From assembly GCF_030272615.1 (NCBI RefSeq), contig NC_081407.1, forward strand, positions 433,652,730-433,716,729: DNA of 64,000 nt, given 5' to 3'. This document shows positions 44,561 to 57,114 of this stretch, one piece after another. Made by a program: the position numbers and the translations under genes. Under the pieces are notes generated by a model. It was not told where the DNA came from and did not search any database. It worked only from the letters and a program-made list of their open reading frames with translations. The stretch comes from Cryptomeria japonica (lineage: Eukaryota > Streptophyta > Pinopsida > Cupressales > Cupressaceae). The first letter of the stretch is position 1, and each line of letters opens with the position of its first letter.

Positions 44561-44954
44561 GATTGAAGAGACTCTTCATGTACCAGATTCATGTATTCTC
44601 TCCATTTTTTGTACTCATTGAGATTTTATCCTTATGGATACCTTGTGATGTAACCAATGATCAATGTTTATTCTCATGGCTATGTAATATGTACCATGCT
44701 CCTTTCTAAAGGATAGAGTTTTCATATTTATTTGGTTTCTAATGTTCTTGTTTGTTCAGTCTTGGTTATCCTTGAGTAACATCGTTGTGGATCCTTGAGG
44801 AATGTTGCTTATTAATATTTGTACTTCTTAACTTAATCTTGTTGTATCATCTTGCTCAATGCAAATGTCTGGTATATCTTTTAAAAAAAAATACTCACAT
44901 TTTATTGATGATTATTTAGTTTAAGTCCTCTGGGCCTCATAGCAGGGCGTTACA
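44561..44954 (-). mobile_element. Right end of the inserted block, LTR-like on the minus strand
   Basis: Read on the minus strand it starts TGTAACGCCCTGCTATGAGG at 44954. TGTAA(C/T)GCCC starts are common for plant LTRs. No polypurine tract or primer site seen. Confidence 0.45.
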
Positions 44955-46920
44955 ATATTAGTGGTCATTTTTTGTAGTTTCATGAAACAAATTCAAACAC
45001 ATTGGTATAACTCATAGTAGTTTCACATCATAAAAGAAAAATAATAACAAGGGGTAAAACCTTTTGTCTTAGAGATATGAACCAATGAGGTCACAAATAG
45101 GGGATCTCATCCCCAATATAAAAATTCAACAGTAGCAATCCAATGGGTTTGAACATTGATAGAAAGGACAAAAACATGAGAACTTAACCATCACACCATG
45201 CCAATGCTAACAATTTCACACCACAAATCTAGTCTTATGAACATACTTACTATCATTTTGCAACACAAATATGAGACTATATCATTATGGACATAATGTT
45301 AGTAGCTTAACACCACAAACTCAATTATATGAATAAAGTTACCAATTGCATGACACAAACTCAAACATGTGAATAATGAATACTTTAACAACACTAATTT
45401 CATACAATAAATGCATATGCTCAATGCATATAGATAATAGTATAATAGTTTTACAACACAAATTTCTTACGATCAATACACATGCACTTAAGTTAAACAA
45501 CTATAAACACATTTCAAATTTCTACTACCATATAAAAATTGCATATAAATTATAATATTCCTACACCCATTGTAAATTAACCTATGAACAATACAAGGCA
45601 ATGGAAAATGTTTTTTTATCATTAATGCTCTCCTAATCACATAATTTTGTAGATCAATGTCCAAATGCTAACATATCCTACCCCTAAGCGAGCTATAGAA
45701 AGCAAACATAACAAGAATGCATTATATTGATCACATTGCATATTTAACATTATAAAGCATTAAGAAGGAGAGATATCAGTTAGAACAATACCTTTGTCTA
45801 ATGTCAAAAGTTTACAATCACAATATTCAAAGCATGAAACTATTCAAACCACTTATATGGTTTGCATCTTCCCCTTTGAATATCAACCATTATCATTTAT
45901 GTACAAACTTGAAAATGAGAAACAAAGCATCAACACCAATATAATGCATTTTTTATAAAATAGACAAAACAAACACAAAAAAATGAATAATCTATCAAAA
46001 GTCTATTTAAAATTTGCAATCGATTGTTTATTATAGAAAAGGAAATAGTCTAAACATTAAAAACATGGGTCATATATTTAAAACCAAACCACCAAATATA
46101 AAAATTGTGACATTTGAGAAATAGATATAATAATGGTAGATTCATACTAAATTCAACCACATGCACATACTTATGTATTACCATAACACACTTTAGATAT
46201 TACTATAATATACTAGTTTAGTGCCAAATATATGTAATCTTGTTGGTTATTTTTTTTTAGTTTCATAACACAAATTCAAATACATTAATATAGCTCATAG
46301 TTGTTTCACATCACAAAAAAATTAAGAAGGGCTAAACTCTTTTGACCTAGAGTTATGAATCAATGAGGTCATAAATAGGGACCTTGTCCCCAATATAAAA
46401 AATCAACTATAGAAACCCAATGAGATTTGAATATTGATGGCAAGAACAACAACACCACAACTTAATCATCATGTCATGCCAATACTAACAATTTTGCACC
46501 ACAAATTTATTCTTATGAACATAATTACTATCATTTCACAACACAAATTTGAGATTATGGACACAATGATAGTAGTTTAGCACCACACACTCAATTATAT
46601 GAATATATTTACCTATTGCATGACACAAACTCAAACATATAAATAATGATGTAATACTTTAACAACACTAATTTCATGCAATAAATGCACATCCTCAAGG
46701 CATATAGACAATAGTATAATAATTTCACAACACGGAATTCTTAGGATCAATACACATGCACATGAATTAAGCACCTATAAACACATTTCAAATTTCTACT
46801 ACCATGTGAAAATTGTATATTAGTTCTAAAATTTCTACTCCCATTGTAAATTTTAACCAATGAACAAAACAAGACAATGAAAAACATTTTTTTTTAATAA
46901 TTTATGCTCTTCTAACACCA
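44955..46920. repeat. Tandem repeat, period about 1.28 kb, interrupted by the 10.1 kb block
   Basis: 44968-45640 and 46250-46920 share GTTTCATGAAACAAATTCAAA/GTTTCATAACACAAATTCAAA, CAATGAGGTCA(C/T)AAATAGGG, AACTCAATTATATGAATA and TAACAACACTAATTTCAT; the anchor GTTTCAT sits at 44977 and 46260 (period 1283). 45960-46240 matches 34581-34837 left of the insertion, so at least three units existed. No coding capacity. Confidence 0.8.
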
Positions 46921-48491
46921 TAAAAAAGTTTTCATCCAATTAATGGATGTGATTAAGATAGAATCAATTAGTAAAATAGATATAGTGATAATGGAAGATA
47001 CAATCAATTAGAAAAACAATGAAAATAAATAATGGAGAAGTTGCTTAGCACTAAAATAGTATGCTCAATCCAAAAAGCCCAAAAGAAAAATTATATCTAA
47101 CTAAAGCATGTTGAGATTTTATTTAAATTTTTTTTAAAAATCAAATCCCTATAGATATCCACAAGTCGATAACATGCAAGGATAATTCTTGTTAAATCCA
47201 ATGCCTTTGATGAAAAATATTTTGGTAAAATTGTAAGTGTAGATAAAATGCATGCTACATATTACATGGTTGACATGTGTTACACTCACCTTTTATGTAA
47301 ACTTTCAATTAGTTTTAAAAATAGAATTATTTGTACATGTTAGTCTTATATGAGCCATTATATATGCATTTCCAATTTTAATAATAAGATATGTGAATGC
47401 CTATTTTAAGTTCACTAGATAATAAAAATAGAGGTCTTTTATGTTCAATTAATCAATATTGTTTCTTTATTTTTATTTCTACTATTTTAGTGTAGCAACA
47501 AACAAACTTAACAATATAATAAAATCTTTAAATAACAAATTTTCTTTTAATTTTGGAAGTCTACATTTGTCTATTTGTATACCAATTTGAGGTCATCAAA
47601 ATTAAAATTCAACTTTAAATAATCTTTTTTTTTTATCAATTTATATTTATCAAATAATTTAGAAGAATTTTGGAAAAAATAAACCTTGTAATTGATTAAA
47701 GTATAAAAATTAAATCACATGTTAAAAATCTAACCTAATACAATAATTCCATGGTAGGAATTAATAATGAGTGTGGTGTTTTTTCTCTAGATAAGACTAT
47801 TTATCACAATTTCTAACTTACATAAAAAGTACATCAACATAATTAAATAACATTTGAAATATCATATGAAGAATGTACTAACTTTGTTAATAATTAATTC
47901 AAGAGTTTAATTAACTTGAGGAGCACAACTCGATTTAATTGTTGAATTTAAAAAATCAATGTTATCATTGATACTAGAGTGTTACTTGAGATCAAGAAAT
48001 AGTTGCTTGATTCTCCTTTTTTAAAGCTTTGTTAAATTAATAGAATAGGGAATCTTCAAGGTAATTTCTACATAGGAAGTCATGGATACATTAATAATGG
48101 GTGATAGTTATGTTGCATTCATTGATGTGATAGGGGGAGAAATTTTTGTAGAGATAGATGTATGTTGTATTCAGGGAGAGTTATGCAGAGAACATTGAAT
48201 TTGTATGGTGATGTAGAGACACACTTTGTCTTTGATGTCAAAGGGGAGATATATATTGTTGATATGATGTATTACAAGTATTACCATCAGTAACAAAGGG
48301 CAAGGTTGTTTCAAATATGAGTGTGTGTTGTCATTGATGTCAACTAAGGTCTAGTAATATGAGTTCAGCTATGTTCTTGAGCTTATGTGTTCACATTGAT
48401 GTATGAATATTGATGGTGGTGATTGTAGATGATATATTCGATTGAATCATGTCTATTCTAGAGCATTGAAGAAGTATTCAAGTGTCTGTAA
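46921..48491. other. AT-rich DNA with copia-like polypurine remnants
   Basis: No gene. GATAGGGGGAGAAA (48129), TGTCAAAGGGGAGATA (48236) and GTTGTCATTGATGTCAA (48328) resemble the polypurine tract and LTR start of conifer-type Ty1/copia elements. An LTR fragment is plausible from here to about 49000. Confidence 0.4.
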
Positions 48492-48859
48492 CAAATTATA
48501 GCTAAGTGTCAGACATGGTTCAATATTCTAGTCTGCATTGTGCCACATTGATTCATCTTTGCTTGCATTTGTAATATGATGTTGATGGATGCAAAAGAAT
48601 AATATCTCAGGTTTCATGTTCCTTTTTTATTTGTAGTTGATATGGTGATGGTCTAAGTCTTGGTCATGTAGAAATCAAATTATGACTAAGTGTCAGACAA
48701 GGTTCAATATTCTAGTCTGCATTGTGCCGCATTGATTCATCTTTGCTTGCAATTGTAATATGATGTTGATGGATGCAAAAGAATAATATCTCAGGTTTCA
48801 TGTTTTTTTTTTAATTGTAGTTGATAGGGTGATGGTCTGAGTCTTGGTCATGTAGAAAT
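48492..48859. repeat. 184 bp tandem duplication, high identity
   Basis: 48492-48675 and 48676-48859 are equal in length and differ at only a few bases (for example AGACATGG/AGACAAGG, GTGCCACA/GTGCCGCA). They are adjacent with no spacer. High identity points to a recent event inside old repetitive DNA. Confidence 0.9.
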
Positions 48860-49616
48860 AATGTACCTGGTTGTAGGAATTCTTTGCATTTCTCTACCCT
48901 CTAATGTTTTGGTGTTGCAAATCGATGATATAGTATTATTGGTGTCAAGTGATGTTATGTTATGCATCTGTAGGTTTTGTGGAGGTACACGCCATAGTTT
49001 GAGTGTGTTTGGTTGGATTGCATTACTGGTTCTATCTTCCTAATCAGACTTGACTATTTTTGGTTTGTGCGATAGCATATGAAGTTGAAGGTGATAATTT
49101 GGGAGTAATAGGAAGGTATGTTGAAATGGTGTAATGCTTCACACATCTTATTTCCCTTCCAAATTGCTTTAAATAATATTTTTGGGCCAACTGTTTATGC
49201 TCTACATGTTACATCTAATTAGGTCCACCTAATTGATGCATCTCTTTGTTGTAGATGATATATATGGGATGAGATCTTTTGGAGGATTGTATGAGTTGAA
49301 TAAAAAGCTATGTATGGTGTGTGATGTAAGAGAGAAGGTACACAATTGCAAATGAATAGTTTTGAAGTTGGTTTCAAATGTTTACAATAGTGAATTGTAA
49401 TCAACATTGCACAAGATGCATATTGTTGTCCTCGTTTTTTGCTATCAGAAAAACAAGATAACCCCTACACATTTTGTCGAACTTGTAGTCCATATGCTCT
49501 AAGAACATTTTTCAAGGTAGTCTTTATTCTCCCTCCTGTGTGATTTAGGACCCTCAATTATTGATTCAGAGGTTCTAGTCCTTTTTTGGGTCTTTTAAGT
49601 TAGTTTTTTGTGTTTT
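48860..49616. other. AT-rich DNA, no gene seen
   Basis: Short ORFs near 48861 and 49219 are unremarkable. Nothing recognised. Confidence 0.45.
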
Positions 49617-49933
49617 GTGTAAATCGGGTTCACAAACCCAAATTACACCTCTTTTGTGCAAACGAGTGGAAATTGGGGTTACAAACCTGAATCACACTTC
49701 CCTTCAAAAATTTTAAGGTTTGGTGCAAATCGGGTTTATAACCTAGATTTACACCACTTCATAGCCATGTGAAACTTATGTTAGGTGTTGGTTGGTTTCA
49801 TAAACCTGAACTACACCTAAGACCGAAAAATCTAAGTCACACATGTTTCTAGTGTAAGATGGGGTTATAAACCCGACTTATTCCAAGACCTTCCCTTTGG
49901 GTGTAAGTCGGTGTCGTAACCCCATCTTACACC
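49617..49933. repeat. Hairpin array A: six palindromic units
   Basis: Units at 49617-49649, 49666-49697, 49722-49755, 49783-49818, 49851-49884 and 49900-49933. Each is about 33 bp, with a left half like GTGTAAATCGGGTT, a 2-4 base centre and a right half like AACCCGATTTACACC. Some stems carry mismatches. The spacer sequences (16-33 bp) are not conserved, while the palindromes are. Confidence 0.85.
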
Positions 49934-51168
49934 AATGTTCATATTGTTGGTTCCCAAAAATGGACGGGTTTAAATTGCCACATAGCAGAGACCAAGTTGA
50001 TTCCTCCAAATATCTATGGAGAGCCACCTCCAACTATCAATATTCGTCAGGCTTGGACCAACTTCAACAAGGACACAAGATCCTTCTACACTTCGGGCTC
50101 TGCAAGACCGGAGAGGGTGATCCCTTCAGTGAACTTCCCGCTCTCTGCAACGATACTCAAGAATTTACTGAAAACAAAGCAGATTATCTCATAAAAGGAC
50201 TCAACATAAAAGGAGAATGATCAAGGAAGGCGAGTCCTTCAGTGATCCTCAACCTTAGGATGGAGTATGAGATGGGCAGGACATCATTCAGAAAATGCAT
50301 AAAACTTAGCAAATGATATTCTGATATTTTGAAAGATTTGTTCTGAGAAATCATAAAGAAGATAAACCAGAAACAGAAAACCTAATGAAACTTGCTAGCA
50401 AATACCATTGCCTTGCTCATTTGGGTTACAGAGTCTTTGAAAACGTTACTGAAATCCAATAAAAACTTATCTAATAGCTGGTCAAGCCCTGAACAATACT
50501 GCCTTACAATATTGTTCTGCATACAATCCTTTACCTCAACTGCTTATCAAATCCTGTTACAAGTCTTATTTCTTTGTAATCTCATTCAAGAATTTTAATT
50601 ATCTCCTTGGACTAAAACAATGAATGGAAAATTACATACATCACAACAATGCAACAAACAAATGAAACCCTTGATCCCATTTGCTTAAAAGAAAATAAAA
50701 TCACACACAGGAGAGTAAAGGTTAGGAAATATATTTGCATTAATATCATAAGCTATCTTCTATCAGATAATAGTCAACAAATTCAAGTATAGAACAACCC
50801 ACTTAAAAGAAGAAACTCATAACTATATTACTACTTTTGCTCTGCAAAATGGCATTACAGCTCCTGCTTTATCTATGACTCTCTAGAACTATATGGAACC
50901 TACCCCTGCAGAATAGACCTATTTTTACAGAGATCCTTGTCAGAAAATTCAGAACCCTAACTAATGGCCTTGATTTCCCTTTTATAAAAAACAAGGGAGC
51001 GACAAGCTTTAGGCCAAAAGACATTTGTCATCAAAACCAAGCCCTAGAGGTTGTACACAATTCTGTTACAAAATATTTCTTATCCACATGCTAGTGCTCG
51101 TGATGAGGTGGAACCAAAATCTTCAACTGATTATCGGTAGAAACAAAAACACTTGAGTCATGCCGATA
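49934..51168. other. Interior of the hairpin-flanked region, left part
   Basis: A + strand frame from about 49970 to 50194 reads like protein (IPPNIYGEPPPTINIRQAWT, then a second part ending KTKQIIS), but no family is recognised and it is short. The rest has no supported feature. Confidence 0.3.
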
Positions 51169-51723
51169 TCACCCAGACACTTCCGGATGGACCCTTAGAT
51201 GCTTAGTCTGCTCCATAGCATTTCTCTTCCTGTAAAGGAAATCAAATTCTGACATGAAACAAGACTTTTCCACTGAATTAGAGGAAAATATCCAGCCTTT
51301 ATGTCCCAGATCAGAGAAAATAGAAAGAGGAGCTTGGGGGTAAACATGATTTGTTGAGGAGGCATTGCAGCTTCCATGTTGTTGTAGAGACGACTGGTTG
51401 CCAATCCTCACTCGAACAAATCCTTCTTTCAGCTCCTTGTGATCTCCTTCTTGGAACACTTTGCCAATGAAATACAGAGTAAGAGCAGAGGATATGTCCT
51501 GGGTGGCTTTTCCTGATAAGAAAAGGCTTTCACACCCCCTCTGACAATCCTCTGATCTTTCACAACCCCTTTGACAATGAAAAACCTCATACCAAAGAAA
51601 ACATCCATCCAGTGTCACAAAATATGCAACGACTCCATACATAGTTCTGTTCGAACACCATCCTCTCACTGATGAGGAACTGTTCTCAGAAAAATAAAGA
51701 AGTTTGCATTTGTTCCTACCCAT
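51169..51723 (-). CDS. Unrecognised ORF, 184 codons, inside the hairpin-flanked region
   Basis: An open minus-strand frame starts ATG 51723 and stops at 51169. Composition is protein-like, with many Cys and aromatic residues. A short internal duplication, CQRGCERSEDCQRGCES, sits near residues 50-66. No signal peptide, transmembrane segment or known motif is evident. It is the longest ORF between the two hairpin arrays and so a candidate for their associated protein, or it may be an exon or a decayed transposon gene. Function unknown. Confidence 0.35.
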   Translation of the reverse strand: MGRNKCKLLYFSENSSSSVRGWCSNRTMYGVVAYFVTLDGCFLWYEVFHCQRGCERSEDCQRGCESLFLSGKATQDISSALTLYFIGKVFQEGDHKELKEGFVRVRIGNQSSLQQHGSCNASSTNHVYPQAPLSIFSDLGHKGWIFSSNSVEKSCFMSEFDFLYRKRNAMEQTKHLRVHPEVSG

Positions 51724-53115
51724 TCTATCATCTGCCTAGTGAATTTATAATCATAATTCCTTCCAATGTGACGGTGCTAATCCATGTGAAGAATCATCAT
51801 CCTGATATCTTCTGCTCATCTTGTTAGCTATGGATTCCAACAATCATGCCCTCAACTCAAGTCGCCATCATTTTCTAGGCCATCACTTCATTGCCACCTG
51901 CATGTGTTCACTTCATGTGAATGATTTTATTATGTTCTTATTCCTTTCTCAGTGTACAGTCTCTTGCTTCAAGATTCCTATCAACAAGCAAATCTATGAA
52001 TTTATCAGAGAACACGTGATCCATCATATCAAAACCTGAAGCTTTTATTGATCCTTTCATATCTCTGAGATATCATCTTTGACTATCTAATCAATCCTGA
52101 GACAAGTCTGTATTCCTGTTCATCTTACTTCTCCCCCGCAAGCTATGACCGGTGCCTCCAAAATCCCTCCTAATTTCATATTTGAAACTCAACTGCAGAT
52201 CCTACCCAATTTGGAAAATCTAACGATCATTGCTTGTCGACACAACATTTGACTTTCCATCTATATCCGCGGACCCACAAAACCATGACTAATTAGTGCC
52301 ATATCATCTTTCAACCAAACTCTGTCAGTGGCCCCACCGTAGGTCTTCTTGGTCAACCCGGGATACATGGCATCATCTCGTGATGCTGTAGTCCATAACT
52401 TCCTTGCAACTTCCATCATCAGGATACACAGGCTGTCAGATTTGTTCACACTTTACTACTTTGCATAATGCCTGTTAACTCCTCTAGAATTAAAAATCGG
52501 GCACTTTTTACCTTAGGACATAACATTTCCGTTCATTTTAGACATGTACCAATTGATAGGACTATTAGTAAACCAACCTTTACCACCCAAGAACCGGTAA
52601 CACAATGCTTCGACCGGCTATACTGCCAACCTTGTTGGTTTCCACTGAAGACATGTGGCATCATCTCGCGATGTCGCGGTCTTTATAATCCTTGCACTTT
52701 TGATCACGAGGAAGCATGGACCGTTGGATTCATTATGTCTTTAGCAACCAGTCGAAATATTTAGGACTTTCAAACTTAGGAAAATTATGGGCACGGGAAC
52801 AAATATTTTAAAGGGAGACCGGTCATAGGAAAATCATATTTCATAAACCGGTCTAACACAATTTAACACTTAGGGAACAAAATGGCCCCGCCCATGGTAA
52901 ACAACCCTTGGATTTAAGTGGGAAAAAGGTAACAATGCGATATATCAATGCTAGGGTTTTCCTTACAAAACATAAGAAACTTTGATAAACCCTAAACCCT
53001 CATACCTTGTACCATTTACAGAGGATGCAACAAAACTAGAAAATCAAAATTTGAGCTCAAAAATTGAAAATTACATGCAATCAATTTTCAGAGCTATCAC
53101 ATACACAAGCAAAAT
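51724..53115. other. Interior of the hairpin-flanked region, right part
   Basis: No supported gene. Two related segments at about 52345-52425 and 52635-52710 share CATGGCATCATCTCG or CATGTGGCATCATCTCG followed by (T/C)GATG and ATAA(C/T)(T/C)TCCTTGCA, suggesting an internal duplication about 290 bp apart. Confidence 0.4.
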
Positions 53116-53498
53116 GGTGTATATCGGGGTTACAACCCCAATCTACACCAAGTCTCCCAGGTTCACAATGTATGTCAGGGTTATAGCCCCGACCCACACC
53201 ATTTTCTTTTTACAATTTTCCCAAGTGCTTTCATATGGTGGATGTCATGGGTATAACCTTGCCATACACTGTGGTTCCTTCCCATGATGCATGTCGGGGG
53301 TATAACCCCGACATACACCAAAATGCAGTTTTCATTTCCTTTTCTTTGATCAAGGTGTAAATCGGGCTTGTAAGCCCAATTTGCCACCATTTGGTATTGT
53401 TTGATCTCCCTAAATCAGACTTTTAAGCCCGATTTACACCATTTTATATTTTTGAGTCTCTCAAGTGCAAATTGGATTTATAAGTCCGAAATGCACTT
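53116..53498. repeat. Hairpin array B: seven palindromic units
   Basis: Units at 53116-53149, 53167-53200, 53237-53269, 53286-53319, 53354-53388, 53411-53440 and 53464-53498. The consensus halves are the same as in array A. Stem bases vary in a paired way: GGGGTT with AACCCC in unit 1, GGGCTT with AAGCCC in unit 5, GGGTT with AACCC in array A. Spacers differ. Confidence 0.85.
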
Positions 53499-54930
53499 CT
53501 TAAACCCCAATTAGCAATTTTTGGTCTTTTTTGTCTAACTTTGGGAATTCTTCAAATCCATTCCTGCAACTCTATTTCAGACATCAAATTTCATATACCG
53601 ACACTTGAGAATTTTAAAGTACGAGCTACCAAGTGAGGACATGAAGACTCAATTGGTGAAGAATGTTGGAAACAAGATGAGGCTCCAAACACTTAGTCAT
53701 TTTTATGCATCTCTAGTCTAGTGTCATTTTGTAATCTCAATTAACACCTCCAGTGTCATTTTGTATTCATGTTTTTGCATAATCTAGAATATGCACAAGT
53801 CCTAAGTCAAATAGGGCTCTTCTTTGATTTAGTCATAGTTTCCTTAGATTATCTCATTGCACCTCACCTATATATATGAGGGTGCTCATTGTAAATTTTA
53901 TTTACCATCTTTAATCTAATGCAAGTAAACTCTACCGAAGTGAAGAGAAAAACTGAAACTTTGTGTTCGTGTTGTTGTTTTGCAAACTTGATCAAATACG
54001 AAGATATCTTTGGCATTCAAACTTTGTGTTGGATTCATTGTGTCTATGGTGAGAGCATTCTTACTAAAATCTTGTTTTGATTGAGTAAAGGTGTTGTGGA
54101 AAGATATTGTTAAAGAGTAGATAAAGTTTTGATTTGTGAACTTCGTGTCATATTTCAGCTCTTCTTACATAGAATTACTAATAGGTGAAAGATAGCATTT
54201 TGAAAACTTTGAGCTTCATTTTGTTATTTTGAGGAAACGTTAGTTGAATAGTAATAAGATAGTGTTTCATAGACTTTGTGATTTGCTTTGTTATCTTGAT
54301 AAGGAGGTGGTGATTTGAAGACTTTGAGCTTCATTTTATTATTTGAGAAAAGACTATTAAATTGTAATAGGATATCAAGATAGAGACTTTGTGCTTTCCT
54401 TTGTTATCTTAGTACATGTCGTAGGTTACAGAAGTATTTGTAAAAAGGTGGATAGGATTGTAGCGATTAAAATACTTTGAGCTTGAACACTATTTTCCCG
54501 TCCCGGAGAAGCAACAAAGGACTTTGTGCCTTTATGGAAACTTTGTTTCTCTTTATTTGTATTGTTCATTAGCATGCTTTAAGTTATTTTGTAGTAACTT
54601 CAAAGTTATATTAATCATTACTGCTCCCAATTGTAACTTCTTTTTTGAAAGAATAGAAAAGAATAGCATCTGTTCTAAAAGAGAGAACAAGATGATGCAT
54701 TGTCCAAGTTTAGATTAGAATTCATAGTTAGTGTTTGTTCTAAGTATAGGAGAGTAGTAAGAAAAAGTGGGAGTCTTCCCTTATAAATTTGGAGAGATTT
54801 AATCTCGCATATTGTGGCTAAAACCACAATTTTGTAAACTTCCCCAGTTTGCAAAATTTTCAACCAACACACATCTCTTCAATTCAACATTAGTTATTCA
54901 TTGTAATTAAATTTATTGTATCTTTCCCTC
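53499..54930 (+). mobile_element. LTR-like segment downstream of array B
   Basis: A TATA box TATATATATG at 53869-53878, followed by GAGGGTGCTCATTG and a pyrimidine/AT-rich region with repeated ACTTTGTG(T/C) words, resembles the U3-R-U5 of a plant LTR. Exact ends were not found. Array B may be part of its U3, which would make the hairpins LTR sequence. Confidence 0.4.
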
Positions 54931-55999
54931 AAGAAGTGGCCTTCAATGTTTTGCAAGTCCATTTTATCTTTCCCTAAAGTTGTGTGCCTTAACCTATAAG
55001 TCCAAATCAAGAGCAGTGAGCTTCCTTGGCAAAGAGCCTAAAATTCTAGATTAGATTATGTTCCAAGTCATTGGGCTAAACTCTCAATGCATCTCAATAA
55101 ATAATAATAATGGATGATAAAGTAAAAGTATAAAGTTATTTCACACCTTTTTTTTAATTCTTTGAAATAAATTTTAGTATTTTTCTAGACAAGATAATCA
55201 ACCTTATATTTTGGTGTTGATGACCTATTTTCAATAAATATAAAAAATAATTAAACAATTAAAAATATGGTTTTGAAAACTACACTTATAGATCTACAAA
55301 AAGGTATTTTTATTTTATTTTGAATATATTACTTATAAAAAGGAGTAGTTGAAATTGTTAGTGTAAATAGAGACATTATTTATCTACAAGCTTTTAGCCT
55401 ACCTAGGAGAGTCATATTCACAATAGTTAAGTCTCCATTTAAGGAATTTTTACTTTTTATCTCCTTTCATATGGTTGAGACACATGTATTCTCTTTTGAG
55501 ACACCTATTGCATGCATGCTTTGCACATGATCACACACTTGTGATATGATCATATACCTATTACACCTTTGCAGTAGCCAATTGTTCATTCCTACTTTAA
55601 TGATCTCATTGTACATTTTACACACTCTTATTTTTATATGATAGACATCCTATTGTGCATTAGTTTGTTCACTATAGGAGGTTTATTTTGTGCTTTCACA
55701 TCTTGGCTTTTCCAACATAACTTATCAAAGTATATGACTGCATAAAATTTGTGGATAAACTAATACTAGCATTCCATTCAAAGATTTTAGTGAATCCAAC
55801 CTGGTATTGAATATTATGACTACACATTCTTATTGCATTAAGGTAGTTCTATAACTTAGCACTATCATCAAAGCATCATTGATCCAAATTATTTTGTGAA
55901 TTCGAAGGACAATACCAAAAGAATGTCAGTATTGCAAACATAAAATAAACCATGTGAAAACTCCATTTTCTTCAATACATATGAAAAATCCATACAATC
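54931..55999. other. AT-rich intergenic DNA, no feature seen
   Basis: No ORF or repeat of note. Confidence 0.45.
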
Positions 56000-56215
56000 T
56001 GGGCAAACTCGTGAAAGAGATGTATGCCCTTGAATCCATCCAATTTGGGCTAACTCGTGGTAGAGATATATGCTATGACCACACAAATTAGGCAAACTCG
56101 TGAGAGAGATGTATGCTTGTGAACTCCATGAGAGATTATATAAATTGGCAAACTCGGCAAACAAGATGTATGTCACAACTTGACAAACATGTCCTAAGAG
56201 ATGTATACCTATAAC
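56000..56215. repeat. Short degenerate tandem repeat, period 43-56 bp
   Basis: GGGCAAACTCGTGAAAGAGA with TGTATGC recurs in diverged form at 56001, 56047, 56090, 56146 and 56181. The 95-codon minus ORF over it is a repeat artefact. Confidence 0.75.
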
Positions 56216-56535
56216 TCTTGCCTATTAGATTTGAATAGAGCTTATTTATAAACGTTCAAAGAAGTTGAAAGGTCACCACATTCATGTCCTCTTTAGAAAT
56301 TGAATGGACATCCTAAACCAAAGATTATTTTTGAATGAGGACAAAAATTGACTAAAGATTAAAATATTTCACATAATTGAATACCCCAACTTATTTATAA
56401 TCATTTGTGCCCTCTTTAGAAGCAACCTTCAAGGCAAATAATCCTCCTACTCACCGCATTGCACGCTAAGAGACTCATAGTTCTAGTAATTTTCGAGGTG
56501 AATAACATTTAGATTTACATACACACAAGCTTTAG

Positions 56536-56676
56536 ACGGCTAGCCTTAAACCACACACACTAAGCAACATATTAAGTCTAGAGAATGTCAGTCAACTTGA
56601 ATATTTAGCATTTTTAATCTAAAAGTCAAATCTTAGTGTATGATTTAAGTGGACCTTAGACATGACCCAAGCCGTC
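56536..56676. mobile_element. Small foldback (MITE-like) element, copy 1
   Basis: The left end CTTAAACCACACACACTAAG pairs with the right end CTTAGTGTATGATTTAAG. Outside it, GACGGC (56536) and GCCGTC (56671) extend the inverted repeat. The centre contains ACATATTAAG and TTTAGCATTTTTAATCTA. Confidence 0.75.
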
Positions 56677-56820
56677 AAATACATTTGTCTATTTTGTGCG
56701 TCAAATTGATGACGTGTAAAGAAAAAGTAGAACTTGCGAGGGCATCAAATTTTAACGACTACAAGAAGCATTGACGAACGTGGTGATTGAGATTAATGAG
56801 GTAGTGAATAAATTGGTGTG

Positions 56821-57031
56821 GCCAGTCTTAAACCACACACACTAAGCAACATATTAAGCCTAGAGAATGTTAGTCACCTCAGAGTGTTTAACACTTTTAA
56901 GCCTAGAAGTGTATTCTTAGTGTGACCCCACACATTAAGCAACATATTAAGCTTAGAATCGTCATTCAACTCTGAATGTTTGACACTATTAAGCCTAGAA
57001 ATATAAGCTTAATATATGTGATTTAAGCCGT
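56821..57031. mobile_element. Foldback element copies 2 and 3, joined head to tail
   Basis: Copy 2 (about 56825-56928) and copy 3 (about 56927-57031) meet at TTAGTGTGACCCCACACATTAAGC, where a right end runs into a left end. Both have GCAACATATTAAGC, a central GTTTAACACTTTTAAGCCTAGA or close variant, and copy 3 ends ATGTGATTTAAGCCGTT. Confidence 0.75.
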
Positions 57032-57114
57032 TCCAACTGATGGAGAGAAGACGAAAAGGTTGAGAGAGGCCTGTGCAGAGAATAAACTGGTGATAAGAAG
57101 CTAAGGTAGAAATG

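Noticed and set aside
52995-53010. Telomere-like AAACCCTAAACCCT
   Set aside because: It has only two units and no extended array, so an interstitial telomere cannot be supported.
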